A stretch of DNA of 64,000 nt from Sphingopyxis sp. YR583 (GCF_900108295.1 NZ_FNWK01000001.1:1240001-1304000), one strand, 5' to 3'. Shown: positions 41,192-51,050, counted from the first letter of the stretch. The notes: generated from the sequence alone by a model not told the origin. Translations and numbers: made by a program.

Positions 41192-42970
41192 TCAAAACTG
41201 GCGGATCACGCCCAGGAACGCGTCGCCCCACGCGTCGAGCTTCTTGCCGCCGACTCCCGGGATGTCCGCCAGCGCGCTCCGCGTTGCCGGACGCTCGCTC
41301 GCCATCGCGCGGAGCACCGCGTCATGGAAGATGACATAGGGCGGCACACCAGCCTCGGCGGCGAGTTCGCGCCGCATCACGCGCAAGGCGTCGAACAAGG
41401 GGTCGCCGACCGGATTGGGTGTGGCGCTCGCCCCGCCGCGCCCAGCCCTTTGCGTCCGCTTCACTGGCGGTTCGGCCATCAGCACCGCGGTCTCGCCCTT
41501 CATCATCGCGCGCGCTGCGGGGCCGAGCATCAGCCCGCCATGCTCGGTGGTGTCGAGCGCCTCGCGCGCCATCAGGCTACGCACCAGCGGCTTGATCAGC
41601 CGCGCCTCCTCACCCGCGACGATCCCGAACACCGACAATTTGTCATGCCCGCGGCTCGCGATCCGTCCGTCGCTCCGCCCGCACAAGACCGCCTCGATAT
41701 GCCCGGCACCAAAGCTCTGCCCGGTACGATAGACCGCCGAGAGCAATTTCTGGGCGAGCACCGTCGCATCGACCTGGGCGGCAGGCTCAAGGCAATTGTC
41801 GCAATTGCCGCAGCGTTCGGGCGGGTTCTCGCCAAAGTGCCGCAGCAGCAGCGCGCGGCGACACTCGACCGTCTCGACCAGCGCCGCGAGCGCATTGAGG
41901 CGCACCCGCTCGCCCGCGACGCGTGCCTCGGGCAGCTCCGAAAGTCGCATCCGCGCGCGCGCGAAATCGTCGGCGCCCCACAGCATCATCGCCTCGGCCG
42001 GATCGCCGTCGCGCCCGGCGCGGCCGGTTTCCTGATAATAGCTCTCGATCGATTTCGGCAGCCCGGCGTGCGCGACAAAGCGCACATCGGGCTTGTCGAT
42101 CCCCATCCCAAAGGCGACCGTCGCGGTGACGATGCCATCCTCCGATGCGACAAAATCATGCTGCACGCGCGCGCGGAGTTCGGGATCGAGCCCGGCATGA
42201 TAGGCGGCAACGCTCCGCCCCGTCGCCGCCGCGATCTGCTCGGCGAGCCGCTCGGTGCCGTTGCGCGTCGGCGCATAGACAATCCCCGGCCCCGGATTGG
42301 CGGCGATGAAATCGACGAGTTGCTTCGCCGGGCTGACCCGCGGGCGGATCGCATAGCGAATGTTCGGCCGGTCGAAGCCGGCAAGGATCAACCCGTCGAC
42401 CGGAATCCCGAGCTGGACGAGGATATCCTCGCGCGTGTGCTTGTCGGCGGTCGCGGTGAGCGCAAGCCTCGGCACCGCCGGAAACGCATCGAGCAGTGGG
42501 CGCAACAAGCGGTAGTCCGGGCGGAAGTCATGCCCCCATTCGGACACGCAATGCGCTTCGTCGATCGCGAACAGCGCGGGCGTCTGCGCTTCGAGCAAAT
42601 TCCGGAACCCCTCGCCCGTCGCACGCTCGGGCGCGACGTAAAGCAGGTCGAGCTGTCCGTCGCGATATGCCTGCCGTGTGTCGGCCCAGTCGGCATCGAC
42701 GCTGGTCAGGCTCGCGGCGCGGATCCCCGCAGCGCGCGCGCCGCGGAGCTGATCGTGCATCAATGCGATCAGCGGCGACACGACGACGACGCAGCCGTTC
42801 AGTGCGACCGCGGGCAACTGGTACGTCAGCGACTTGCCCGCCCCGGTCGGCATCACCGCAAGCGTCCGCGCACCCGCCATCACGCGATCGACGACCTCGC
42901 CCTGACGCCCGCGAAAGGCATCGAAACCGAAGGTGGACTTGAGGAGCGGGAGAAGCGCGTCGGCAGACAT
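41192..42970 (-). CDS. recQ: ATP-dependent DNA helicase RecQ
   Basis: A 592-residue SF2 helicase acting in recombination repair. Motif I is MPTGAGKSLTYQLPA, motif II AIDEAHCVSEWGHDFRP, and motif VI YYQETGRAGRDGDPAEA. The zinc-binding module (CRRALLLRHFG then CGNCDNCL) and winged-helix region follow, with an HRDC domain at the C-terminus (DALRVMRRELAAEAGVPPYVI). ATG 42970 matches the normal N-terminus; upstream frame is not conserved. The gene follows the antiporter gene on the same strand. Confidence 0.95.
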   Translation of the reverse strand: MSADALLPLLKSTFGFDAFRGRQGEVVDRVMAGARTLAVMPTGAGKSLTYQLPAVALNGCVVVVSPLIALMHDQLRGARAAGIRAASLTSVDADWADTRQAYRDGQLDLLYVAPERATGEGFRNLLEAQTPALFAIDEAHCVSEWGHDFRPDYRLLRPLLDAFPAVPRLALTATADKHTREDILVQLGIPVDGLILAGFDRPNIRYAIRPRVSPAKQLVDFIAANPGPGIVYAPTRNGTERLAEQIAAATGRSVAAYHAGLDPELRARVQHDFVASEDGIVTATVAFGMGIDKPDVRFVAHAGLPKSIESYYQETGRAGRDGDPAEAMMLWGADDFARARMRLSELPEARVAGERVRLNALAALVETVECRRALLLRHFGENPPERCGNCDNCLEPAAQVDATVLAQKLLSAVYRTGQSFGAGHIEAVLCGRSDGRIASRGHDKLSVFGIVAGEEARLIKPLVRSLMAREALDTTEHGGLMLGPAARAMMKGETAVLMAEPPVKRTQRAGRGGASATPNPVGDPLFDALRVMRRELAAEAGVPPYVIFHDAVLRAMASERPATRSALADIPGVGGKKLDAWGDAFLGVIRQF

Positions 42971-43033
42971 TGTCGAAGGGCGATAGGGCGGATGATGAGG
43001 AGAGGGAAGCCCCGGACTCCTCCGGTTCAATGA

Positions 43034-44671
43034 TTAAGCCAGCGTCAGCATCGCCCGCTCGGCCATCCGCGACGCGGTGACGCGTTCGGCCATCACCACA
43101 TGATCGGCGCCGCGACGCACCAGATCGTCGACCTCTTCGTCCGAATGCGCGCGCGCGACGATCACCAGCTTGGGATTGATCGCGCGTGCCCGCCGCACGA
43201 TCGCTCCCGCCTCGACCCCCTCGGGAATCGCTATCAACAAGGTCGCAGCCGTATCGATTCCGGCCTGTCGCAAGACGCTTTCCTTCGTGGCATCGCCGAT
43301 AATCACGGTCGCGCCCGCCGCCGTCGCCGACGCGGCCATGTCCTTCTGGTCCTCGATCACCGTCAGCCCCTCGCCGCGGCCGCAGATCAGGCTGCCAATA
43401 TGACTGCCAACGCGGCCATAGCCGATCAGCACGACGCCGGCGTTGCACGGCGCGGGCGTGTCGACGCCTTCCGCCTCGACCTCTTCGGGCTCGTCGGAGC
43501 GCATGCGCTTGACCGCGAGCGAAAAGAGGATCGGGTTGAACAGGATCGAGAGCAACGACCCCGCAAGGATGAGGTCGCGCCCCGTCTCGGGCAGCACTTT
43601 CAGCCCCACGCCGAGCCCCGCAAGGATGAACGAAAATTCGCCGATCTGCGCCAGGCTGACCGACACCGTCAGCGCGGTTCCCGAATTATGACCGAAGGCG
43701 CGGACGAGCGCATAGGCGGCGACCGATTTGCCGACGACGATGATCGCGACCGTCGCGAGCACCGGCCCCGGCTGTTCGATCAGCACCTTGGGATCGAACA
43801 GCATCCCGACCGACACGAAGAACAGCACCGCGAACGCGTCGCGCAGCGGCAGCGTTTCCTCCGCGGCGCGCCGCGAAAGCTGCGTCTCGCCGAGGATCAT
43901 CCCGGCAAAAAAGGCACCAAGCGCGAAGCTCACATCGAAAATGATCGCTGCGCCGAACGCGACCCCGAGCGCAATCGCGAGTACGGCGAGCCGGAACAGC
44001 TCGCGCGAGCCCGAATGCGCGACCCAGTGGAGCACCCATGGCAGAACCCTCCGCGCGATCACGAACATGAAGGCGACGAAACCGACGACCTTGACCAGCA
44101 CGATGCCCGCAGACTGGAGCAGCCCCGCAGAGCCCCCCTCATCGCCGCGATCGCCGAACATCGCCGGCAGAAGCACGAGCGCGAGCACCATGACGAGATC
44201 CTCGACGATCAGCCAGCCGACCGCGATCCGCCCCTTTTCGGTCTCGACCATGTCGCGCGCCTGCAATGCGCGCAGCAGCACGACGGTCGAAGCGACCGAC
44301 AGCGCCAGCCCGAACACCGCGCTGCCCTCGACCGACCAACCGAGCCACAGCCCGAGCATCATCCCGAGCGCGGTTGCGACCGCAATCTGTGCGATCGCTC
44401 CCGGGACCGCGATCTTGCGAACCGAGAGCAGGTCTTTCAGCGAGAAATGCAGGCCGACGCCGAACATCAGCAGGATCACGCCGATCTCGGCGAGTTGCAT
44501 CGCCAGCCCGGTATCGGCGACGAATCCCGGGGTGAACGGCCCGACCAATATGCCCGCGAGCAGATAGCCCGCGATCGGCGAAATCTTGAGTCTATGTGCG
44601 AGCGCGCCCATCAAGAAGGCAACGCCCAGCCCGGCAACCACGGTGCCGATCAGGGTGGTGTCGTGCGGCAT
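43034..44671 (-). CDS. CPA2 monovalent cation:proton antiporter with RCK/TrkA-N domain
   Basis: A 545-residue protein of the KefB/YbaL type. About twelve hydrophobic helices (LIGTVVAGLGVAFLMGALA at the start) are followed by a cytosolic NAD-binding RCK domain (NAGVVLIGYGRVGSHIGSLI, near residue 405). It exchanges K+ or Na+ for H+ across the inner membrane. ATG 44671 starts the first helix; the frame goes further upstream but without a conserved segment. The start is 136 bp from the SDR gene's end. Confidence 0.9.
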   Translation of the reverse strand: MPHDTTLIGTVVAGLGVAFLMGALAHRLKISPIAGYLLAGILVGPFTPGFVADTGLAMQLAEIGVILLMFGVGLHFSLKDLLSVRKIAVPGAIAQIAVATALGMMLGLWLGWSVEGSAVFGLALSVASTVVLLRALQARDMVETEKGRIAVGWLIVEDLVMVLALVLLPAMFGDRGDEGGSAGLLQSAGIVLVKVVGFVAFMFVIARRVLPWVLHWVAHSGSRELFRLAVLAIALGVAFGAAIIFDVSFALGAFFAGMILGETQLSRRAAEETLPLRDAFAVLFFVSVGMLFDPKVLIEQPGPVLATVAIIVVGKSVAAYALVRAFGHNSGTALTVSVSLAQIGEFSFILAGLGVGLKVLPETGRDLILAGSLLSILFNPILFSLAVKRMRSDEPEEVEAEGVDTPAPCNAGVVLIGYGRVGSHIGSLICGRGEGLTVIEDQKDMAASATAAGATVIIGDATKESVLRQAGIDTAATLLIAIPEGVEAGAIVRRARAINPKLVIVARAHSDEEVDDLVRRGADHVVMAERVTASRMAERAMLTLA

Positions 44672-44754
44672 GGTCCTTGCGTAAAGGGCGCGGGCGCAAG
44701 GGGTCAACCCAAGGCAAGTAATTTAGTTGCGATTAGCGGCATCGCGACGGAATT

Positions 44755-44792
44755 CGGGCGGAGGTTCGCTTTGGAACCCCCGCCCGTTTTTT
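44755..44792 (+). terminator. Orphan intrinsic terminator (plus strand)
   Basis: A 13-bp stem with one mismatch (CGGGCGGAGGTTC / GAACCCCCGCCCG) and a 6-nt loop followed by six T on the plus strand. Both flanking genes are on the minus strand, so no known gene on this strand ends here. On the minus strand the hairpin has no T tail and can serve only weakly for the SDR gene. Confidence 0.6.
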
Positions 44793-44806
44793 GTCGCGCT
44801 TCGGGT

Positions 44807-45571
44807 TTAGCTGCGCGTGATCGATGCCCCGCCGTCGAGCAGCGAAGCCGTCCCGGTCACGAAGCTCGCATCGTCCGAGGCGAGATAGAGCACCGACTTG
44901 GCGATCTCGATCGGCTGCGCAACGCGTTTCAGCGCATGCAGGTTGGTCACGAAATCCTGCTTTTCGGCGCTGTCGTTGACCGCCTCGAACATGTCGGTCG
45001 CAACGCCGCCGGGGAGTACCGCGTTGACGCGCACATTCTGCGCCCCGAACTCGGCCGCGAGTGCCTGCGTCAGCCCGATCAGCCCCGATTTACTCGCCGA
45101 GTAAGCGGCGCTGCCCGGGAAGGAGAAACTGTAACCTACGAAGGTCGAGGTGAAGATCACCGAGCCGCCGCCATGTTTCACCATCTCGGCGATCTGGTGC
45201 TTCGCGCCGAGGAACGATCCGGTGAGGTTGACCGCGAGCGCATCGGCGAATCCGGCGCCCGACACCTCGGTGCTCGGCCCCGCTTCACCGAACACCCCGG
45301 CATTGTTGAAAGCGATGTCGAGCCGACCGTAATTTTCCACTGCGGCGCGAACCAGCGCTTCATGGAAAGCTTCGTCGCGGACGTCGCCGGCAACCGCGAC
45401 GGCTTTACCGCCAGCGGCAGTGATTTCGGCGACGAGCGCATCGAGTTCGGCCTGACGGCGCGCGCCGACGACGACCGAGGCGCCCTCGGCGGCAAAGAGT
45501 TTCGCGGTTTCGCGGCCGATGCCCGAGCTGGCGCCAGCGACGATCGCAACCTTGTTCAGCAAACGATCCAT
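44807..45571 (-). CDS. SDR-family oxidoreductase
   Basis: A 254-residue classical short-chain dehydrogenase. The NAD(P)-binding TGxxxGxG region appears as AIVAGASSGIGRETAKLF (Ala in place of Thr), NNAG is at about 89-92 and the catalytic YxxxK is AYSASKSG. The Ser of the tetrad is in VIFTSTFVG. Substrate unknown. The gene is divergent from the LysR gene with a 119-bp intergenic region containing a T-N11-A palindrome. Confidence 0.93.
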   Translation of the reverse strand: MDRLLNKVAIVAGASSGIGRETAKLFAAEGASVVVGARRQAELDALVAEITAAGGKAVAVAGDVRDEAFHEALVRAAVENYGRLDIAFNNAGVFGEAGPSTEVSGAGFADALAVNLTGSFLGAKHQIAEMVKHGGGSVIFTSTFVGYSFSFPGSAAYSASKSGLIGLTQALAAEFGAQNVRVNAVLPGGVATDMFEAVNDSAEKQDFVTNLHALKRVAQPIEIAKSVLYLASDDASFVTGTASLLDGGASITRS

Positions 45572-45673
45572 GATCTTTCTCCTGTTCGGCGGCGGGCCCG
45601 ATGCCCGTGGTCGATGAAGCGAAGATGGACTTTGCCTAGCGTTCGGAATAGGCAGCAACTCTTGGTTCTATAA

Positions 45674-45688
45674 TTCGGAATTACCGAA
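45674..45688. promoter_or_regulatory. LysR-type operator in the SDR/LysR intergenic region
   Basis: TTCGGAATTACCGAA is a TTCGG-N5-CCGAA inverted repeat containing T-N11-A. A matching half-site TTCGGAAT lies at 45642-45649, about 32 bp away (three helical turns). It sits just upstream of the LysR ATG. Confidence 0.7.
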
Positions 45689-45690
45689 CA

Positions 45691-46593
45691 ATGATCCGCA
45701 TCGAAGGCATCGCAGCATTTGTCGCCACGGTCGAACATGGTTCGATCAGCGGCGCCGCGCGCCAGCTCCGCCTGTCGAAATCGGTCGTGAGCGAACGCCT
45801 CGCCGAGCTTGAACGTTCGCTCGGAAGCGCGCTGCTCCACCGCACCACGCGCAAGCTCAGCCTGACCGAGGACGGCAGCGCCTTCCTCCCGCGTGCGCAG
45901 CGGATCACGCGCGACGTGATTGAGGCCGCCGCCGATATCGCCGAACGCCGCGGGACGCTCGCAGGCGCGCTGCGCATCGCCGCGCCCGTAACCTTCGGCC
46001 ATATGCATCTTGGTCCCGCACTCTATCCGTTCCTGAAGAGCCATCCTGAAATCCAGCTCACGCTCGACCTCGACGACCGCCGCATCGACGTCGCCTCGAG
46101 CGGCCATGATGCGATCATCCGGCAGGGCGTGATCGACGATACGCGCCTCGTCGTCTGGAAGCTGGCGAAAAGCCGGCGCATACTGGTCTCCTCCGCCGAC
46201 TATCTGGCCGAGCATGGCACACCGACCTGCTTCGAGGATCTGCGCCACCACCGCGGTATCTTCTACACCAATCGCGGCGCCAGCGACTGGCACTTCCGCA
46301 CGGCAAATGGCCCGGTCACGGTTCAGGCCAAACAGGCCTTGGGCGTCAACAACGGCGACATGATCCGCGACGCGGTCGCCGCCGGGCTCGGCATCGCGAT
46401 GCTTCCCGCCTTCATTGCTGGCCCGGCGATCCGGGCTGGCAAGCTGGTCGCGATTCCCCTCGACCTCGCTCCGGACGAAGAGTGGATCTACATGGCGCAC
46501 GCACAGGGCCGCGATCCGTCGGCGAAACTCCGCGCGCTACGCGACCATCTGAAGGCGGCGTTCCGCGATCCGCCCTATTGGGAAACGATTTAA
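45691..46593 (+). CDS. LysR-family transcriptional regulator
   Basis: A 300-residue LysR-type regulator: N-terminal winged helix (FVATVEHGSISGAARQLRLS, then KSVVSERLAELERSLGSALLHR), then the two-lobe inducer domain. It is divergent from an SDR gene and very probably controls it and itself. It converges on the MHYT-GGDEF-EAL gene with stop codons overlapping by 4 bp. Confidence 0.93.
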   Translation: MIRIEGIAAFVATVEHGSISGAARQLRLSKSVVSERLAELERSLGSALLHRTTRKLSLTEDGSAFLPRAQRITRDVIEAAADIAERRGTLAGALRIAAPVTFGHMHLGPALYPFLKSHPEIQLTLDLDDRRIDVASSGHDAIIRQGVIDDTRLVVWKLAKSRRILVSSADYLAEHGTPTCFEDLRHHRGIFYTNRGASDWHFRTANGPVTVQAKQALGVNNGDMIRDAVAAGLGIAMLPAFIAGPAIRAGKLVAIPLDLAPDEEWIYMAHAQGRDPSAKLRALRDHLKAAFRDPPYWETI

Positions 46594-48608
46594 GCGACCG
46601 CGACCTGCGGCCCCTCATCGCCCCGCGCCGCTGAGCGTCCCGGGCGCCCGATCAGGAAACCCTGCGCTTCGTCACAGCCTTCACGGCGCAGCACGTCGAG
46701 TTGTTCGGGCGTCTCGATTCCTTCGGCGAGGATCGGTATCGACAGGCTCTTACCGAGCGCGAGCACCGCGCGCAGGATCGCGGTCGACTGGATATTGCCT
46801 TCCAGTTCGGCGGCGAAGAAGCGGTCGAGCTTGATCTTGTCGAACGGAAAGGCGCGCAGCGTCTCGAGCGACGAATAGCCGGTGCCGAAATCGTCGAGCG
46901 CAACACCGATGCCAAGCGCCTTGATCTGGCGCAGCACATGCAGCGCCCGTTCGCGGTCGGCGATGATCGCGGTCTCGGTCAGCTCGATCTCCAGCCGCCG
47001 CGGCGGAAGGCCGGTATCGAGTAATATCTGGTGGAACAGTCGTGGCAGGTCGACGTGTGCGAGCTGGAGCGGCGAGACGTTGACCGCGACCTTCGATCCG
47101 TGCGGCCACGCTGCGGCATCGGCGCAAGCGCGCCGCATCACCCATTCGCCGAGCGTCAGGATGAAGCCGTTCGCCTCGGCCAGCGGGATGAAGGTCGCCG
47201 GCGGAATCGGCCCGCGCACCGGATGCGTCCAGCGCAGCAACGCTTCATAACCCGTGACTTCGCCCGTCGTGACCGAGGTCTGGACCTGATAGTGGACGTC
47301 GAGCTGGTTGCGGTCGATCGCACCGCGCAGGTCGGTGGCCAGCTCGCGCTGGTCGCGGATCGCCTCATCGAGCTGCCAGTCATAGTGGCAGGGCACGGTC
47401 GCGGCGTCGGCCTTGGCGCGGTACATCGCAAGGTCGGCATTGTTTGCCAGCATCTCGGCGGTCGCCGCATCGTCGGGGAAGACGGCGACGCCGATACTGG
47501 CGCCGAGCCGCGCCTCGAAATCGGCAAAGACGAGCGGCGCCTTGAGTTCGGCATCGAGCCGCGCCGCAAACGCCGCCAGCTGCGCACGCTCGGTGAAACG
47601 TGTGAGCGCGACAAACTCGTCGCCGCCAAGACGTGCGACGAACTCATTGTGCCCGAGTGTGTCGCGCATCCGCTGCGCAATCCGCGCAAGCACCTCGTCG
47701 CCCGCCTTATGGCCGTGGACGTCGTTGATTTCCTTGAAACGGTCGAGATCGATCGCGCACAGGCCAACGCGCTCGCCGCTCACCAGCGCGGCGCCGATCT
47801 GGCGCGACAGTTCGGCGCGAAACGCCACGCGATTGGGAAGGCCCGTCAGAGCGTCGTTCATCGCCATCCGCGTCAGTTCGCGCAACGCTTCCGAGCGTGT
47901 CTGGCGGTCGAGCATTGCCGCGAACACCCCCGCCGCGATCACGATGCCGCCGACCAAAACCGTCGCGAGCGCCAGCGCGTTGAATTCCGACGGACGCAGC
48001 GGCGTCTCGTCGAGCGCCATCGGCGTGATCCGCATCGCGGTCATCGCGAGGAAGTGGAGCGAAGCGATCGCAAGCACGATCAGCAAAGTCGCGAGCGGCA
48101 CGCGATACCGCACGGCACGACTCGTGCGCAGCACCGTCAGCGCGGCGGCTGCAAATGCCATGCCACTGATCACCGCGGCGGCGATATAATTGCCGTCCCA
48201 CGCGACGATACCGTCGACGCGGTACGCGATCATCCCGGTAAAGTGCATCGCGGCGATCGCGGCGCCGAACAGCGTGCCCCCGATCGCGCCGAAAATCTCG
48301 TTCTTGCCCCAGGCGGCAACGGCAAAGCCGGCAAAGGAGCCGACCATCGCGACCATCAGCGACGCAATGGTCAGCACCGGATCGAGTGTCACCGGGGCCT
48401 TGGCCTCAAAGGCAAGCATCGCAACGAAATGGGTACACCAGATCGTCGCACTGGCTGCAACGGCGACGAGAAAGGCCCAAGCGATACCCTGCGCGCGCTG
48501 CGCCTCGCGCGCGCGCTCGAACATCTGCACGATCGCGAAGGCCCCGATGCCGCAAATCGCAACCGCAAGCGCCACGAGCCACGGATCGTGGTCGATCGCG
48601 ATACACAT
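46590..48608 (-). CDS. MHYT-GGDEF-EAL c-di-GMP signalling protein
   Basis: A 672-residue membrane protein with seven hydrophobic helices bearing MHYT-like motifs (THFVAM, MHFTGM, LHFLAM), thought to bind metal and sense gases or redox state. GGDEF follows with an intact signature (ARLGGDEFVAL). The EAL domain also has the essential residues: GYEALLRWTHP, TETAI, LDDFGTGYSSL and AEGIET. It may make or break c-di-GMP. ATG 48608 begins MCIAIDHDP; TTG 48623 after AAGGTGGGA is an alternative. Confidence 0.92.
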   Translation of the reverse strand: MCIAIDHDPWLVALAVAICGIGAFAIVQMFERAREAQRAQGIAWAFLVAVAASATIWCTHFVAMLAFEAKAPVTLDPVLTIASLMVAMVGSFAGFAVAAWGKNEIFGAIGGTLFGAAIAAMHFTGMIAYRVDGIVAWDGNYIAAAVISGMAFAAAALTVLRTSRAVRYRVPLATLLIVLAIASLHFLAMTAMRITPMALDETPLRPSEFNALALATVLVGGIVIAAGVFAAMLDRQTRSEALRELTRMAMNDALTGLPNRVAFRAELSRQIGAALVSGERVGLCAIDLDRFKEINDVHGHKAGDEVLARIAQRMRDTLGHNEFVARLGGDEFVALTRFTERAQLAAFAARLDAELKAPLVFADFEARLGASIGVAVFPDDAATAEMLANNADLAMYRAKADAATVPCHYDWQLDEAIRDQRELATDLRGAIDRNQLDVHYQVQTSVTTGEVTGYEALLRWTHPVRGPIPPATFIPLAEANGFILTLGEWVMRRACADAAAWPHGSKVAVNVSPLQLAHVDLPRLFHQILLDTGLPPRRLEIELTETAIIADRERALHVLRQIKALGIGVALDDFGTGYSSLETLRAFPFDKIKLDRFFAAELEGNIQSTAILRAVLALGKSLSIPILAEGIETPEQLDVLRREGCDEAQGFLIGRPGRSAARGDEGPQVAVA

Positions 48609-48780
48609 CGCCAGCCTGATCAAAATCCCACCTTTCGCATCATATCTCCGGCGAGCCGGCGAACTGGTCCTGAAAGGGCAATTGGTGGAAATCACTTACA
48701 AAATTGTAAATATCGCCGGTTGCCGCAGTGCCTCGACCGGCGATATTGTTCGGCTGACACAGTGCGGCTAGACCCTGACG

Positions 48781-49173
48781 ATGGCCAACGACGCCGCCCG
48801 GGCCGCCTTCTGGCGCGATTTCATCCTTGCTCGCTGCGGTTATCCCGCACCGCGGCGGCTCGCCGCCCAGTTCGACGATTGCCGCTTCGAGGGATTTTGC
48901 CCGTGCGGTTGCAACAGCTTTGCCGTCCGCTCGCCGACCGACGTGACGCTCGTCCGCCCCGCCAAAACGGGCGGGGCCGTTTTCGGTACCGATTTCCGGA
49001 TGCACGACGGGCGCATGCTGACGGTCACGCTGTTTTCCGGCGTCGATGGCCGGCTGGACATGATCGACGTCTATTGCGACGAGAATTCCGCCCCCGTCCC
49101 GCCGATCGTCGACATCAAGGGCGAGCCGCTTGCGAGCTGGGCCTCGAAAAACCTGCTGCTCGACCTCGCCTAG
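48781..49173 (+). CDS. Hypothetical protein with a CxCGC motif
   Basis: A 130-residue soluble protein. The Cys cluster CPCGCNSF could bind a metal; the rest is alpha/beta with a GTDFRMHDGRMLTVTLF block. I know no family for it. It is divergent from the MHYT gene and convergent with the Atm1-type exporter, with a gap of 22 bp. Confidence 0.6.
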   Translation: MANDAARAAFWRDFILARCGYPAPRRLAAQFDDCRFEGFCPCGCNSFAVRSPTDVTLVRPAKTGGAVFGTDFRMHDGRMLTVTLFSGVDGRLDMIDVYCDENSAPVPPIVDIKGEPLASWASKNLLLDLA

Positions 49174-49195
49174 AATCGGGGCCCGGAATCGGGAC

Positions 49196-51010
49196 CTAGA
49201 CCGTCCCCTCTTCCTTCTCCGCCTGTTGCCGCGCCCACATATCGGCATAGAGCCCGCGCATAGCGAGCAGTTGGTCGTGCGTCCCTGTCTCGGCGACGCG
49301 CCCCCGCTCGAGCACGATGATCCTGTCGGCATTCACCACCGTCGACAGGCGGTGCGCGATCACCAGCGTGGTGCGGCGCGCGGCAATGCGTTCGAGCGTG
49401 TCCTGAATCGCCGCCTCGGTACGGCTGTCGAGCGCGCTCGTCGCTTCGTCGAGGATCAGCACCGGCGGGTTCTTGAGCAGGGTGCGCGCGATCGCGACGC
49501 GCTGCTTCTCGCCGCCCGACAGCTTCAGCCCGCGTTCGCCAACCTCGGTCTCGTAACCTTGCGGCAACAGCGCGATGAAGCCGTCGATCGCCGCCCCCTC
49601 GGCCGCGTCGGCAATCGCATCGGCGCTCGCGCCCTCGCATCCATAGGCGATATTGTAACCGATGCTGTCGTTGAACAGCACCGTGTCCTGCGGCACGATG
49701 CCGATCTCGGCGCGCAGGCTTTTCTGTGTCACCTTGGCGATATCCTGATCGTCGATCAGCACACGTCCGTCCTGCGGGTCATAAAAGCGGAAGAGCAATC
49801 GCGCGATCGTGGACTTGCCTGCCCCCGACGGACCGACGATCGCCAGCGTTTCGCCCGCGCCGACCGCGAAGCTCACGCCGTTCAGGATCGTCCGATCAGG
49901 CTCATACCCGAAAACGACATTCTCGAACGCCACCGCACCGCCGTTCACGACTAGCGCCGAGGAATCCGGGGCATCGGCGATCTCGGGCGGGGTATCGATC
50001 AGGCGGAACATCGCCTCCATGTCGATCAAACCCTGCCGGATCACGCGATAGACCATGCCGAGCATGTCAAGCGGGCGGAAGAGCTGGGCCAGCAGCGTGT
50101 TCACCAGCACGACGTCGCCGACCTTATACTCGCCAGTCGACCAGCCCCACACGGTGTAGGCCATTGCACCCGCGAGCGCGGCGTTGGTGATCAGGCTCTG
50201 CCCGATGTTGAGCCACGCGAGGCTGTTCTCGCTCTTGACCGCTGCTTTTGCATATTGGTCGGCGACGTCGCGATAGCGCGATTCCTCGCGCTCCTCAGCG
50301 CCGAAATATTTGACCGTTTCGTAATTCAGCAAGCTGTCGACACTGCGCCCGATCGTCAGCGTATCGAGGTCGTTCATTCGCGTGCGCAGCGCATTGCGCC
50401 AGTCGGTCACCTTGCGCGTGAAGATGATATAGACGACCACCATCAGCGCGGTTGCGCCGGCGAGCCCGAAACTGAACTTGGTCCAGAAAATGATCAACAC
50501 CGCGGCAAGTTCGATGATCGTCGGCGCGATGTTGAACAGCAGGAAATAGAGCATCGTATCGATGCTCTTGGTGCCGCGCTCGATCACCTTGGTGACCTCA
50601 CCCGTCCGCCGCGCCAGATGAAAGCGCAGGCTCAGCGCATGAAGGTGGCTGAACGTCGTAATCGCAAGCTCGCGCGTCGCATCCTGCCCGACGCGCTCGA
50701 ACACGACGTTGCGAAGATTATCGAACAGCACCCCTGCAAAACGCGCGCCCGCGTATGCCAGCACCAGCCCGATCGCGAGCGCGGCGCCCTCCTCCATCCC
50801 CGGGACCATCTTGTCGATCGCGGCGCCATAGAGAAAACCCATCGACAGCTGCACGCCCTTCGACGCGAGCACGATGAGCCCCGCAATGACAATGCGGACC
50901 TTCGCTTCCGCCTGCCCCGCCGGCCACAGATAGGGCAGGAAGCGCCGCAGCGTCGCAAGGACGGGCGGTTCGCGGTTGGCGTCGGCGGACGTGGAGGTAT
51001 CAGGCGGCAT
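49196..51010 (-). CDS. Atm1/HMT1-type ABC exporter (fused membrane and ATPase domains)
   Basis: A 604-residue ABC half-transporter. Six transmembrane helices in residues about 35-330 precede the ATPase with Walker A (IVGPSGAGKSTIARLLFRF), signature (GLKLSGGEKQRVAIAR) and Walker B (PPVLILDEATSALDSRTEAA). The ABCB6/7-like membrane part (RFHLARRTGEVTKVIERGTKS, ALRTRMNDLDTLTIGRSVDSLLNYETVKYF) is typical of Atm1 and NaAtm1, which export glutathione-linked compounds. It probably handles glutathione polysulfide or metal conjugates. Confidence 0.93.
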   Translation of the reverse strand: MPPDTSTSADANREPPVLATLRRFLPYLWPAGQAEAKVRIVIAGLIVLASKGVQLSMGFLYGAAIDKMVPGMEEGAALAIGLVLAYAGARFAGVLFDNLRNVVFERVGQDATRELAITTFSHLHALSLRFHLARRTGEVTKVIERGTKSIDTMLYFLLFNIAPTIIELAAVLIIFWTKFSFGLAGATALMVVVYIIFTRKVTDWRNALRTRMNDLDTLTIGRSVDSLLNYETVKYFGAEEREESRYRDVADQYAKAAVKSENSLAWLNIGQSLITNAALAGAMAYTVWGWSTGEYKVGDVVLVNTLLAQLFRPLDMLGMVYRVIRQGLIDMEAMFRLIDTPPEIADAPDSSALVVNGGAVAFENVVFGYEPDRTILNGVSFAVGAGETLAIVGPSGAGKSTIARLLFRFYDPQDGRVLIDDQDIAKVTQKSLRAEIGIVPQDTVLFNDSIGYNIAYGCEGASADAIADAAEGAAIDGFIALLPQGYETEVGERGLKLSGGEKQRVAIARTLLKNPPVLILDEATSALDSRTEAAIQDTLERIAARRTTLVIAHRLSTVVNADRIIVLERGRVAETGTHDQLLAMRGLYADMWARQQAEKEEGTV

Positions 51011-51050
51011 GCGCGCCCCATGTAGGGGCGATGCGCCGCGCGAACAACGC

